A stretch of DNA of 43,385 bases from Synergistales bacterium. Lineage in GTDB: Bacteria > Synergistota > Synergistia > Synergistales > Aminobacteriaceae. Shown one piece after another: positions 22,122 to 30,476 of this stretch. The first letter of the stretch is position 1. Each line of letters opens with the position of its first letter. A program made the position numbers and the translations under genes. The notes under the pieces are model-generated. The model saw only the letters and a program-made list of their open reading frames with translations, was not told the origin of the DNA and made no database searches. The stretch lies in contig BNVH01000021.1 in NCBI GenBank assembly GCA_025997955.1, positions 1-43,385 on the forward strand, read 5' to 3'.

Positions 22122-23132
22122 TTACCCTTGATGTGTGGGGCCGTAGCTTATGGCGCTTCCGAGCTGGGAGAGTTTTTTCGGAGAGTGGATGGCCTCAATG
22201 TAGCGCACTGTACCGCTCCGGCTTCTCATGCAAAGCGACCATGTGTGCATATGAGCTCCCTGATAGGATATGCCTTTGAGCAAGTCCCCGTCCGACGCGC
22301 CGGTGGCGGCGAAAAACACGTTATCGCTCTTCACGAGGTCGTTAAGCTCAAGCACCGTGTGCTTGTCCATGCCCCTCGCCTTTGCGTTCTCCTCGTCCTC
22401 TTCGTTTCGGAAATAAGGCTTGCACTGCATCCCGCCGCCAAGACATTTTAGCGCGCAGGCCGTGATTACCGCCTCGGGCGAACCGCCGCTGCCAAGGAGA
22501 AGGTCGGCCGTCGCGCCGTCGTTCCAACAAGTCGAGAGCGCCCCCGCGACGTCGCCGTCGGATATGAGGCGTATACGGGCGCCGGTTTTGCAGACCTCTT
22601 CGCGTATCGCCTCGTTGCGCGGACGATTGAGCATTATGACCGTTATGTCGTCTATGGATTTATTTTTGGCTCTCGCTACGCGTCTGATGTTGACGTGCAC
22701 GGGCGCGTCTATATCTATAAAGTCCGCGGCGTCCGGGCCCGTGGCTATTTTCTGGAAATAGAAGAGATTTTCCGGGCTGAACATTGAGCCCCTCTCAGCT
22801 GCCGCCACGACGCTTATAGCGCCGCCCAAGCCCATAGCCATAAGACGCGTGCCATCTATGGGGTCTACGGCTATATCTATCTCGGGGCCGTTGCCCGTGC
22901 CCAATTTCTCTCCGTTAGCGAGCATGGGCGCCTCGTCCTTTTCGCCCTCGCCTATCACAATTGTGCCGTCCATGTCCACGGTGTTCAGCATATACCTCAT
23001 GGCCTCTACGGCCGACCTATCTACCTCGTTCTTGTTGTTTCGGCCCATCCAGCGTCCGGACGCCATGACAGCCGCCTCTGTACCTCTCACAAGTTCCATA
23101 GCCAAGTTCTTGTCCGATGCGAAAAGAGACAT
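22122..23132 (-). CDS. glpX: class II fructose-1,6-bisphosphatase
   Basis: 336 residues, normal length, with AAGGGGGAG before ATG 23132. It hydrolyses fructose-1,6-bisphosphate in gluconeogenesis. TIVIGEGEKDEAPML and AVDPIDGTRLMAMG supply the metal and substrate ligands; LGSGGSPEAVITACALK is a further conserved loop. It lies near a class II aldolase (24930-26189), the reverse partner reaction, consistent with gluconeogenic growth on amino acids. Confidence 0.97.
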   Translation of the reverse strand: MSLFASDKNLAMELVRGTEAAVMASGRWMGRNNKNEVDRSAVEAMRYMLNTVDMDGTIVIGEGEKDEAPMLANGEKLGTGNGPEIDIAVDPIDGTRLMAMGLGGAISVVAAAERGSMFSPENLFYFQKIATGPDAADFIDIDAPVHVNIRRVARAKNKSIDDITVIMLNRPRNEAIREEVCKTGARIRLISDGDVAGALSTCWNDGATADLLLGSGGSPEAVITACALKCLGGGMQCKPYFRNEEDEENAKARGMDKHTVLELNDLVKSDNVFFAATGASDGDLLKGISYQGAHMHTWSLCMRSRSGTVRYIEAIHSPKKLSQLGSAISYGPTHQG

Positions 23133-23162
23133 TATTCTACTCCCCCTTATTAAGATAATAGG

Positions 23163-23182
23163 GGGCGGCTAATCAGCCGCCC
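23163..23182. terminator. hairpin after the serpin gene
   Basis: GGGCGGCT / AGCCGCCC, an 8-bp perfect stem with AATC loop, lies between the serpin stop and glpX. The T tract on the minus side is poor, so termination may be partial. Confidence 0.5.
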
Positions 23183-23202
23183 GTCTTTTGTCCGACAGCG
23201 AA

Positions 23203-24405
23203 CTACGGCGCGGACAGACGCCCCATAAATAGGACGGCGCCGGTCACGTCGTCCATGATACAGTACATGAAAGGACGGTCGGCGCGAAACTCCGTTATCT
23301 CCTCCGGCTTTATTGCGGCAGACGTCCTCGCAATGGCAACGGCCGTCGCGGCCGCAGCCTCCGTACCTTTTTCGTCAACCTCTATAAAAGATTTGTGTAT
23401 GACGGTATCGACGTATAAAACGCCGTCCTTGTTCCGAGGGTTTGCCACCATGCCTGAGAAATCCGCTTCCCGCGTAAAAGCCAACTTCATGCCCAACTTT
23501 TGCAGAATATCGGATAGAGGATAGCGAAGTTCAGCTTTGAACTTCGGGATAACGAGCCGCACGTTTTTGGATTTCATGGACTCAGACCACTCGGACAGGA
23601 GCTGGTACGACAGTTTTTTAGAAAGCGCGTCCACAGATGACGACTTGTTCGGTAGGAGAATCATCATGGATAACCCGCGGAGACGATAACCGATTTTGAC
23701 AAACGTAACATCGGGCGCGGAGCCGTAAAGAAAATGGTCGGTGACTCGCATCAACTGAGCGTCTTTCTCGCCGTCCTCTGTGTAAAAAGGCTCTGTTTTG
23801 GTCTGACCCTCGCTGAACTGCTTTATCCAAGGGGCTTTGAAATAGAGAGCGTTTGTGAGGACAAATCTCGTGTCCGCCGTGACGTCGTTTTCTTGCAGGA
23901 GATCCTTTATTTTATCTTGAGTCTTCTCGCTGACCCAAGCGTTTATTTTCTCAAGCGAACGCTTTGGCGCGGTTTTGAAGTCCAGTCTCTCAGCGCCGCT
24001 TGCGTAGTCGCGTTCTAAGAGCTCCGCGTAAGATGGCAGCAAATCCTCCTCAAGGCTGACCCATACGCGGTTAGCCGTCTCCAAGACGCCTTCTTTCCCA
24101 GAAATCTTCGAAAAGCGCGCCGACATGTCTTTCATGGATACGTGTATCTCAGGGTTAAAGTGAAGCGTCTCGGCCATTTCGCGCTCTGTGTCATTCGCTG
24201 CCCCCGCGTATACCATAGCCAAGGCCGAGGATACGCTGAAAGGCGAAAAGAATATATTGCCCTTTGCCTCGCCTTCTATCTGCCTGTACAAATCTATCGC
24301 AAACTCGTTCACGGCGCGGGCCGCGTTCTGAGTGCCCGCAAACGCCGGCGAAACAGCGAGCGCTAAAAACGCTATCATCAAAACAGAACATAAGAAACTT
24401 TTCAT
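23203..24405 (-). CDS. secreted serpin (protease inhibitor)
   Basis: 400 residues with GGGGGG before ATG 24405. A signal peptide covers residues 1-23 (ending AFA). The full serpin fold follows: NIFFSPFSVSSALAMVYAGA, TRFVLTNALYFKAPW, FIEVDEKGTEAAAATAVAIA and a DRPFMYCIMD C-terminal strand. The hinge EKGTEAAAA (residues 345-353) has the small residues needed for loop insertion, so it should be inhibitory. By alignment with alpha-1-antitrypsin, P1 falls at about Thr361 with Arg360 at P2; a one-residue register change would make Arg the P1. Such a loop suggests a trypsin- or subtilisin-like target. Probably exported, in periplasm or outside. Confidence 0.95.
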   Translation of the reverse strand: MKSFLCSVLMIAFLALAVSPAFAGTQNAARAVNEFAIDLYRQIEGEAKGNIFFSPFSVSSALAMVYAGAANDTEREMAETLHFNPEIHVSMKDMSARFSKISGKEGVLETANRVWVSLEEDLLPSYAELLERDYASGAERLDFKTAPKRSLEKINAWVSEKTQDKIKDLLQENDVTADTRFVLTNALYFKAPWIKQFSEGQTKTEPFYTEDGEKDAQLMRVTDHFLYGSAPDVTFVKIGYRLRGLSMMILLPNKSSSVDALSKKLSYQLLSEWSESMKSKNVRLVIPKFKAELRYPLSDILQKLGMKLAFTREADFSGMVANPRNKDGVLYVDTVIHKSFIEVDEKGTEAAAATAVAIARTSAAIKPEEITEFRADRPFMYCIMDDVTGAVLFMGRLSAP

Positions 24406-24434
24406 TTTGAATCCCCCCTATTATTATTTTTCAT

Positions 24435-24896
24435 TTATTTTTTTATTATACCCCGAGTTAAAAGCGCCTTCATAAGCGGTACGCCCAATAGATAACATAC
24501 GCCCGCCTGCCCCAAACCAACCTCGCCGCAGACAAGCAAAAACGGCACGTCCGCCATGTAGTGGAGCATTGCCCCGACAAAGAGCGCGTTCACTAAAACG
24601 GGGGGCAACGCCGCAAACCAAAGGTTAGGAGTTCTCCTCGTCAGCCAAGCCGCCAGGAGCGTGGCGAGTCCTCCCACGACGACGTCGAGAAGTCCATAAC
24701 CGCCAAAGAAGTTGGCTATCACACAACCTACAAAAAGCCCCGGGACGGCCTCCGCTACACAAAAAGGCAAAAGCGTCAGGGCCTCTGATACGCGAAACTG
24801 TAAGGGGCCGTAGGACAGAGGCGCGAGCGCGACGGTTAAAGCCACGTATAGGGCGGCTATAACGCCGCCCAAGGCTATACTTTTCAGCTTTTTCAT
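24435..24896 (-). CDS. QueT-like ECF transporter S component
   Basis: 153 residues from ATG 24896. It has five to six membrane spans with the family segments APLSYGPLQFRVSEAL, LPFCVAEAVPGLFVGC and FFGGYGLLDVVVGGLATL. QueT proteins are substrate-binding subunits of energy-coupling-factor importers and are linked to queuosine precursors. No ECF ATPase genes or preQ1 riboswitch are seen nearby, so it would use a shared energising module elsewhere. Substrate assignment is by family only. Confidence 0.85.
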   Translation of the reverse strand: MKKLKSIALGGVIAALYVALTVALAPLSYGPLQFRVSEALTLLPFCVAEAVPGLFVGCVIANFFGGYGLLDVVVGGLATLLAAWLTRRTPNLWFAALPPVLVNALFVGAMLHYMADVPFLLVCGEVGLGQAGVCYLLGVPLMKALLTRGIIKK

Positions 24897-24929
24897 GCCT
24901 GTCAAATGCGTCTTTACTGATGGCGCGCG

Positions 24930-26189
24930 TTAATCGTCAAAGTCGCCGCCGCTTTTTTTCTTGGCCGCGCCCTGCGCGTCTATGTAGTTGGAGCGCGGAT
25001 TGAGCGGCTTGCGCTCAGGCGTCGAGTTATGGTCTTTGCGCCTTGATATTACCTCCAAGACCTTGTCGGCGCTGCCCTCGCTTTTCAATGCTTTCATAAA
25101 GCGCGTCGCCCACTCCTCAGTCTCGCCAACGATGCGTTCGATTATCTCTTCTGGCTCATTCATGATAGCCTTGCCAAACGGCAAGTTGGCCTTCTTGTAA
25201 TCGCCGCTCTTGCGAGAAAGCTTCTCGCCGTCCGCCCAGGAGACTATCTTGCTCCACACAACGTCGCGTATACCGCGATTCGTCTCTTTCTCGTAAGAGC
25301 CGCTTGACGTGTCGGCGTTGCCGGTCTCCGAGTCCATCTTGACGCCCATCACGACGTTTTGGAAAAGCGTCGCCACGTTGCCCTTGTTTATCTTGTATTT
25401 ATAGAACTCCGCCACTTTATGAAGGGGCGTGCCTGATATTCCGTGCTGCGCTATGGAGACGCCGAAAGGCTCTATGGCGTTGGCTATATCAAGCGTGCGG
25501 TTCAGGTCTATGCCCTCGTTTTGTCCGCTTGATACGTCGTAGGTGCCGTGCAAAGAGCCGTTGGATATGGCTATGAGATCCGGATATACGCCCCAAGAGT
25601 TCAGGCCGCCTATAAAGTAAAGCGCTTCTTCTACGGTGGAAAGCTCACCCGCGCCCTTTATCTCGCCCACTTCCACCTCGAGCCCAAGATAGGCCGGAAT
25701 GCCCATGGCTATGTCGCGCGTAGCCATGAGGTTTTCATAGTCGGGCAAGTGCGACGCGTCGATGGCCACGGAAGTCCATCCTTCGGCCACGAGGGTAGGA
25801 ACATGAGATACGCCCTTTATGAGGTCTGAGTTGTTCTTTATCCCGTAGTGGTCTACGTGCATGGCGAAGATTATTCCGTCGCCAAGTTCCTTGGAATATT
25901 TGGCGGCGTATGTGGGGAGGTTTTCATAGTTGCCGAAACAGTAGCTTGTCTCGGACTTCGCGACCTCAAGTACGACAGCGGAGTTTAGCTTCTTGGCGGC
26001 GCGAAGCACGCCTTTGACCGTAAGCGGCGAGCGGCAGTTGGCCGCCAAGACGGCGCAGCCGAGTTCCTTGGCGGCGGCGTAAATATCGCGCCCGCTGACA
26101 AGCCCGACGCTTTCGTTTCCCCAAAGGGCCTGAACGTTCAGCGGCCTCTTTTTCAACATGTCTGTATAAGCATGTCCGTTTACATCCAT
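24930..26189 (-). CDS. class II fructose-bisphosphate aldolase-like protein
   Basis: 419 residues from ATG 26189 (GAGGAG upstream). It has the zinc-ligand motifs of class II aldolases: FAMHVDHYGIK, a conserved Glu region in LGLEVEVGEIKG, NGSLHGTYD and AQHGISGTP. It is longer than E. coli FbaA, with a charged Lys/Asp-rich C-terminal tail of about 30 residues (ending SGGDFDD). It cleaves or forms fructose-1,6-bisphosphate; tagatose-bisphosphate specificity cannot be excluded. Its gluconeogenic partner glpX is 1.8 kb downstream. Confidence 0.9.
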   Translation of the reverse strand: MDVNGHAYTDMLKKRPLNVQALWGNESVGLVSGRDIYAAAKELGCAVLAANCRSPLTVKGVLRAAKKLNSAVVLEVAKSETSYCFGNYENLPTYAAKYSKELGDGIIFAMHVDHYGIKNNSDLIKGVSHVPTLVAEGWTSVAIDASHLPDYENLMATRDIAMGIPAYLGLEVEVGEIKGAGELSTVEEALYFIGGLNSWGVYPDLIAISNGSLHGTYDVSSGQNEGIDLNRTLDIANAIEPFGVSIAQHGISGTPLHKVAEFYKYKINKGNVATLFQNVVMGVKMDSETGNADTSSGSYEKETNRGIRDVVWSKIVSWADGEKLSRKSGDYKKANLPFGKAIMNEPEEIIERIVGETEEWATRFMKALKSEGSADKVLEVISRRKDHNSTPERKPLNPRSNYIDAQGAAKKKSGGDFDD

Positions 26190-26334
26190 AGTTCTCAACA
26201 CTCCTCTTGATTCCACCCTTGCCTTACGCGAAAAGCGCGGACGGTTTCTTTTTTAGATATATTCTGTAATATTAACACATTACTGTTTTTATTTTTTATT
26301 TTTTATTATATTGTTTTTATGTTTTCGCGTTATT

Positions 26335-26378
26335 AATTTTTGAGTTAATTTTTGAGATAAAAAATTTTTGTGATAAAA
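26335..26378. repeat. three direct repeats in the ribokinase promoter
   Basis: AATTTTTGAGTT, AATTTTTGAGATAAAA and AATTTTTGTGATAAAA lie head to tail. The last two overlap the -35 and -10 boxes at 26352-26379, so this may be a regulator binding array. Confidence 0.6.
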
Positions 26379-26379
26379 T
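26352..26379 (+). promoter_or_regulatory. promoter of the ribokinase-acyl ligase operon
   Basis: TTGAGA, 16 bases, TAAAAT, about 70 bp before the GTG start. The whole gap 26190-26451 is very AT-rich; the aldolase promoter must also lie there but is not clear. Confidence 0.5.
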
Positions 26380-26451
26380 TATAAAATTCATGGGACAGGA
26401 GCGCTTTGCCTGTTTATAAGAATATCATGCGTAATAATTAGGAGGAACGGC

Positions 26452-27519
26452 GTGGCTATAATCGCGGTCGTCGGTTCATTGAATATGGATTTAGTTATTC
26501 GTTCTCCGCGCCAACCGCGTCTCGGTGAGACTCTTATGGGGCGTTCTTTCGGCACCACCGGAGGAGGCAAGGGCTCTAATCAGGCGCTCGCTTGCGCGCG
26601 CCTTGGCGCCGAGTCGCACATGATTGGCTGTATCGGGGACGATGATTTTGGGCTGAAGCTGCGTTCCACTCTCATGGACGGCAAGGTTCACTGTGACCAT
26701 ATCGAAATTTCAAACACCGCCGGTACGGGCGTCGCCGTCATCACAGTGACGGACCAAGGGGACAACACTATAGTGCTCTCTATGGGCGCAAACGCCTTTG
26801 TGGACGCGAGCGTCATTCGCAGGGCGGCCGATGTTTTTAAGCAAGCCGACGCCGCGATGTTTCAGCTCGAGATTCCGCTGACGACCGTCGAAACAGGGCT
26901 TGATATGGCGCGAAAATCCGGTTGCGTGACGGTCTTGGCTCCCACCCCGGCTCGCGCCTTGTCGGACAGTATATGGTCTTTGGTCGACTATGTCGTGATG
27001 AACGAGACAGAGTTGGCCTTTTACGCGGATTTAGGCTCAGATTCAGTACCGGATATGAACCTCAATGACTTAGAAAGTGAAAGTGACGCGGAGTTTGACA
27101 TTGACACGGAGTTTGACACTGACACTGACTCTGAAATCCCATTTGTTTACAAACCCAAAACAGAAGAAGAGATAACCCTGACCGCGCGAAATTTCCTCTC
27201 GCGGGGCGTCAGAGGCGTCATTGTCACACGCGGCTCGTCCGGCGGAATAATCGTTACAAACAACGAGTGCTTTGCCTACGCGCCGTTCAAGGTCAGATCC
27301 GTTGACTCCACAGGCGCCGGGGATTCTTTCTGCGCGGCCCTGACCATCGGTCTTTGCGACGGAATGACGATAAGCCGAGCCTCCCGTTTCGCGTCGGCGG
27401 CGGGGGCGTTGGCCTGTACCCGTTTCGGCGCCCATCCTTCTCTTCCTTGGCGTCATGAGGTAGAGGCGCTTCTCGAACGCTTCCCGGAAGATAACGCCGA
27501 CCATCTGACGAGACGATAA
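26452..27519 (+). CDS. rbsK: PfkB-family sugar kinase (ribokinase-like) with acidic insert
   Basis: 355 residues from GTG 26452 with TTAGGAGGAAC upstream. It has the PfkB features: VVGSLNMDLV, GGGKGSNQALACARLG (signature 1), VVMNETEL, VTRGSSGG and VDSTGAGDSFCAAL (signature 2, catalytic Asp). The closest pattern is ribokinase (phosphorylates ribose at O5), though other PfkB substrates are possible. Residues about 194-236 form an extra segment packed with Asp/Glu/Ser that ordinary ribokinases lack; it contains an 18-bp tandem DNA repeat (27091-27126). It is the first gene of a plus-strand run to 33637. Confidence 0.88.
   Translation: MAIIAVVGSLNMDLVIRSPRQPRLGETLMGRSFGTTGGGKGSNQALACARLGAESHMIGCIGDDDFGLKLRSTLMDGKVHCDHIEISNTAGTGVAVITVTDQGDNTIVLSMGANAFVDASVIRRAADVFKQADAAMFQLEIPLTTVETGLDMARKSGCVTVLAPTPARALSDSIWSLVDYVVMNETELAFYADLGSDSVPDMNLNDLESESDAEFDIDTEFDTDTDSEIPFVYKPKTEEEITLTARNFLSRGVRGVIVTRGSSGGIIVTNNECFAYAPFKVRSVDSTGAGDSFCAALTIGLCDGMTISRASRFASAAGALACTRFGAHPSLPWRHEVEALLERFPEDNADHLTRR
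27091..27126 (+). repeat. 18-bp tandem repeat inside the kinase gene
   Basis: GAGTTTGACATTGACACG is followed directly by GAGTTTGACACTGACACT (two differences). It encodes EFDIDT-EFDTDT in the acidic insert and suggests expansion by slippage. Confidence 0.8.
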
Positions 27520-27582
27520 AAAATGGCGCGGCAAAGCGCTATCTACCAACTAAAACGCGTTTGAAAGTATGGTGAAAATAAA

Positions 27583-28902
27583 ATGACCGAGGCTGATACA
27601 AAAAAACTGAAGCGCGCCAAGTCCATCAAATTTGGTGACATGAAACTCGCTCAGTGCGAAGAAGTGCGTAACCTTATCTTGGATGCCGTAAAATCTGAAA
27701 ACCGAAACGTCACAAATGAGGGACGTATAGCTTTTGAGCGTTATATCTCAGCGGTAGCTATAGAAAACCGCGCCCGTATGGGATTTAAATTTGAACTGGC
27801 GATATTGGACGCTCGCATAGTCGGGGTTATTGAGATACGCGAAGTTGACCGTATCTCTATGCTCTACGTCCACCCGGATTACACGCGCCTCGGCATAGGT
27901 TCGCGCTTAGTGTTCCGCGCCGCGTCTCGCTGCGCCGCGTCAAAACTCATGACATACGCGGCGGACGAGGACATAGGGTTTTACGAGCGAGTGGGTTTTG
28001 TTCGGTGCGGCGACCGTAGCGTTGTTTTGGGCATACCGTCAACGCCTTACAAGCTGTCCATGTCCCCACGCGACAAAAAGCCCCCGTCCAAGTTGAGGTC
28101 TTCTTCCGTGGCGCTTTTTGTGTTCAGTGGCACCGGAAACACCCTCTTGGTCGCCCGCGAGGTGGGCCGCGCCTTAAGGGACGAGGGCAGAGACGTTCAT
28201 CTGTACGATATGAAGGCGGAGAACGGTGAAATTTTGACGAAGTTGGACGACGACGCGGCCGTCGGTTTGGCGTTTCCCGTCGCCTGTTTTTCGACTTATC
28301 CGGCTGTGTGGCGTTTTGTGGAGTCTATGCCTTTTGGTCATGGGAGGGAGGTTTTTGCGCTATCGACTTGCGGAGGATTTTCGGGCGGAATGCAGGGCGC
28401 GCTTGGCGAGGTTTTGAGTAAAAAGGGCTACAGACTCCTGTCCGCGAAGTTCTTTATCATGCCGGGCAACTACGGCAACAAGGCAATCCCAGCGGAGAAA
28501 AACGCGCACCGCGTAGAAAAAGCGCTTCAGGACTCGCGCGCTTTCGTGTCCGACATTCTTGCGGGGACGGCTTCTTGGGGAGGGTATCCTTGGGGGGCGC
28601 GGTTTACGCATTGGTTAGCGCAGACCAGAACGCCGTGGAATTTTTTCTATAGGATGTTCCCCATTCTGACCGATAAGACGAAATGTACTCGTTGCTATCT
28701 GTGCGAGAGAATCTGTCCGGCTTACGCTATAACAAAAGACGGCGATGGCTACCCGTTCGTAGAGCCGCGCGTATGCGAGTCGTGCCAGCGTTGCGTGGGC
28801 TTTTGCCCGAGTAGCGCGCTCGGAAACCCCAAAAAGCCGGCCGTGCAATACAGGGCTATGGACTACGACGAATTCAAAATAACGGAGTCTAAGAACAGAT
28901 AA
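27583..28902 (+). CDS. GNAT acetyltransferase - EFR1-type flavodoxin/ferredoxin fusion
   Basis: 439 residues from ATG 27583 (GGTGA upstream). Residues 1 to about 155 are a GNAT acetyltransferase, with LYVHPDYTRLGIGSRLV as the acetyl-CoA loop. From residue about 167 a flavodoxin-like domain begins with VFSGTGNTLLVARE (FMN phosphate loop). The C-terminus has two 4Fe-4S clusters, CTRCYLCERICP and CESCQRCVGFCP. EFR1 proteins are anaerobe redox proteins of unsettled partner; joining one to a GNAT domain is unusual. A shared substrate, or electron transfer tied to an acetylated small molecule, is speculation. It is 63 bp after the kinase and 49 bp before the acyl ligases. Confidence 0.88.
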   Translation: MTEADTKKLKRAKSIKFGDMKLAQCEEVRNLILDAVKSENRNVTNEGRIAFERYISAVAIENRARMGFKFELAILDARIVGVIEIREVDRISMLYVHPDYTRLGIGSRLVFRAASRCAASKLMTYAADEDIGFYERVGFVRCGDRSVVLGIPSTPYKLSMSPRDKKPPSKLRSSSVALFVFSGTGNTLLVAREVGRALRDEGRDVHLYDMKAENGEILTKLDDDAAVGLAFPVACFSTYPAVWRFVESMPFGHGREVFALSTCGGFSGGMQGALGEVLSKKGYRLLSAKFFIMPGNYGNKAIPAEKNAHRVEKALQDSRAFVSDILAGTASWGGYPWGARFTHWLAQTRTPWNFFYRMFPILTDKTKCTRCYLCERICPAYAITKDGDGYPFVEPRVCESCQRCVGFCPSSALGNPKKPAVQYRAMDYDEFKITESKNR

Positions 28903-28951
28903 ATTAAGATAAGATTTTAGGCGTTATTTTTTACGGGAGGAGGAGGCAGCC

Positions 28952-30472
28952 TTGGAAAGATTGGACGACATTATCGAGCAGGTTCTCGTTTCTGAGCCTG
29001 AGAGCAGATGTTTTTGGTGGGAAGGCTCTTGGTACGACGGGGCGTTTTTGAAAGGTTTGATAGAGAAAACAATTACCGCGCTCGCCGCATCGGGCTTCTC
29101 CAAGGGAGACAGATTGGCCGTGCTGATGCCAAACTGCCCGATGATCTTGTCACTCGCCGTAGCGGTCTGGCGTCTGGGCGGAGCGCTGTGTCCCCTGAAC
29201 GTCAAGTCCGGCGCGCCTTCTTTGATATCTACGCTTTCTTTGCTATCGCCCTTTACAGTCGCTATATCTGAGGATATGAAAAGCGAGATAATAGCGGCGT
29301 TAGACGAAAACGGCCACTCTATTGCTATGTGTCCTAGCCTTGCCCCACCTGAGTTTTTTAGGGGAAAATCCATAGAGATACCAGAATCAGACGAATCTCT
29401 GGCCGTCATTTTCTCCACCTCCGGCACGACGGGCGCGCCGAAAGCCGTCCCGCTCACGCACGAAAATCTTATAAGCGACTGCCGCGCGTCCATGAAATGC
29501 CTCAAGGCCCTCGCGCGCGGCGACGTGTTTTTGAACGTGCTGCCGAATTTTCACGCTTTTGGCCTCATGGCCGGCACTCTGTTGCCGTTTTTCGTGCGCG
29601 CCGTGCAGGTCATAGTTCCAAATTTCATGCCCCCCCAAAAGACCCTATCGGCCATATCGGAAGCAGAGGTAAACGTCGTTATCCTTGTCCCCACTATGCT
29701 GGTGTTTTTGCTGAGCCTGCTCGAACGCATGGGGAAAAAGCTCTCCGGCATCAAGTTGGTTGTGACGGGGGGTGACAGATACGATTCTAACCTTGACGCA
29801 AAAGTAGCGGCTCACATGGGGGTCGGTGTCTTGGAGGGTTACGGCATAACCGAATGCTCGCCGGTGCTGTCCATAAACCCGTCTTATGACAGGCGGCGTC
29901 TCGGTACGACCGGACATATCTTGGACGGTTTTGCCTTTCAGCTCAGGGGCGAGGACGGAGCTATATTGACGGAAAACGTCGATGGGGAAGGCGTCCTGTG
30001 GGTGAGGGGCGCGTCTGTGACTAAGGGATATTTCAGACATGTCGAAAGCGACAACGCGAGATTCGATGACGGCTGGTTCAACACGGGCGACTACGTAAAA
30101 ATCGAGGACGGGTTTATTAGAGTTATTGATAGAGTGACTGACATAATAATAGTCGGCGGATTTAACGTCTATCCCCAAGAGGTAGAGGCTATATTGTTGA
30201 CTCACCATGGTGTCAGGGCAGCGGTCGTCGTGGGGATAAAAAGTCACGTCAGCGGCGAGATTCCCAAGGCTTTCATAATAAAAAACAAGCTCGCCAATGT
30301 GAGCGAACAGGATATTATCCGATTTTGCAAAGAAAATCTGTCTCACTACAAAGTACCGCGCAAGGTGGAATTTGTCGACTCTTTCCCGATATCGGCCACC
30401 GGTAAAGTGTTACGGCGTAAATTGCGCGACGGCGGAATAGATTTTTACTCACAACAAAACGGAGGTTTTTAA
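28952..30472 (+). CDS. AMP-forming acyl-CoA/acyl ligase 1
   Basis: 506 residues from TTG 28952, supported by GGGAGGAGGAGG. It has the ANL adenylation motifs: IFSTSGTTGAPKAVPLTH (A3), LEGYGITECSPV (A5), WFNTGDYVKI (A7), DRVTDIIIVGGFNVYPQEVE (A8) and SATGKVLRRKL (A10 Lys). It activates a carboxylic acid as acyl-AMP and probably passes it to CoA; fatty or medium-chain acids are likely but specificity is not readable. It begins with a distinctive CFWWEGSWY segment shared with the next gene. Confidence 0.92.
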   Translation: MERLDDIIEQVLVSEPESRCFWWEGSWYDGAFLKGLIEKTITALAASGFSKGDRLAVLMPNCPMILSLAVAVWRLGGALCPLNVKSGAPSLISTLSLLSPFTVAISEDMKSEIIAALDENGHSIAMCPSLAPPEFFRGKSIEIPESDESLAVIFSTSGTTGAPKAVPLTHENLISDCRASMKCLKALARGDVFLNVLPNFHAFGLMAGTLLPFFVRAVQVIVPNFMPPQKTLSAISEAEVNVVILVPTMLVFLLSLLERMGKKLSGIKLVVTGGDRYDSNLDAKVAAHMGVGVLEGYGITECSPVLSINPSYDRRRLGTTGHILDGFAFQLRGEDGAILTENVDGEGVLWVRGASVTKGYFRHVESDNARFDDGWFNTGDYVKIEDGFIRVIDRVTDIIIVGGFNVYPQEVEAILLTHHGVRAAVVVGIKSHVSGEIPKAFIIKNKLANVSEQDIIRFCKENLSHYKVPRKVEFVDSFPISATGKVLRRKLRDGGIDFYSQQNGGF

Positions 30473-30476
30473 TGAT

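Noticed and set aside
24406..24434. preQ1 riboswitch for the QueT-like gene
   Set aside because: The upstream gap of the gene (24897-24929) is too short and has no pseudoknot-like sequence.
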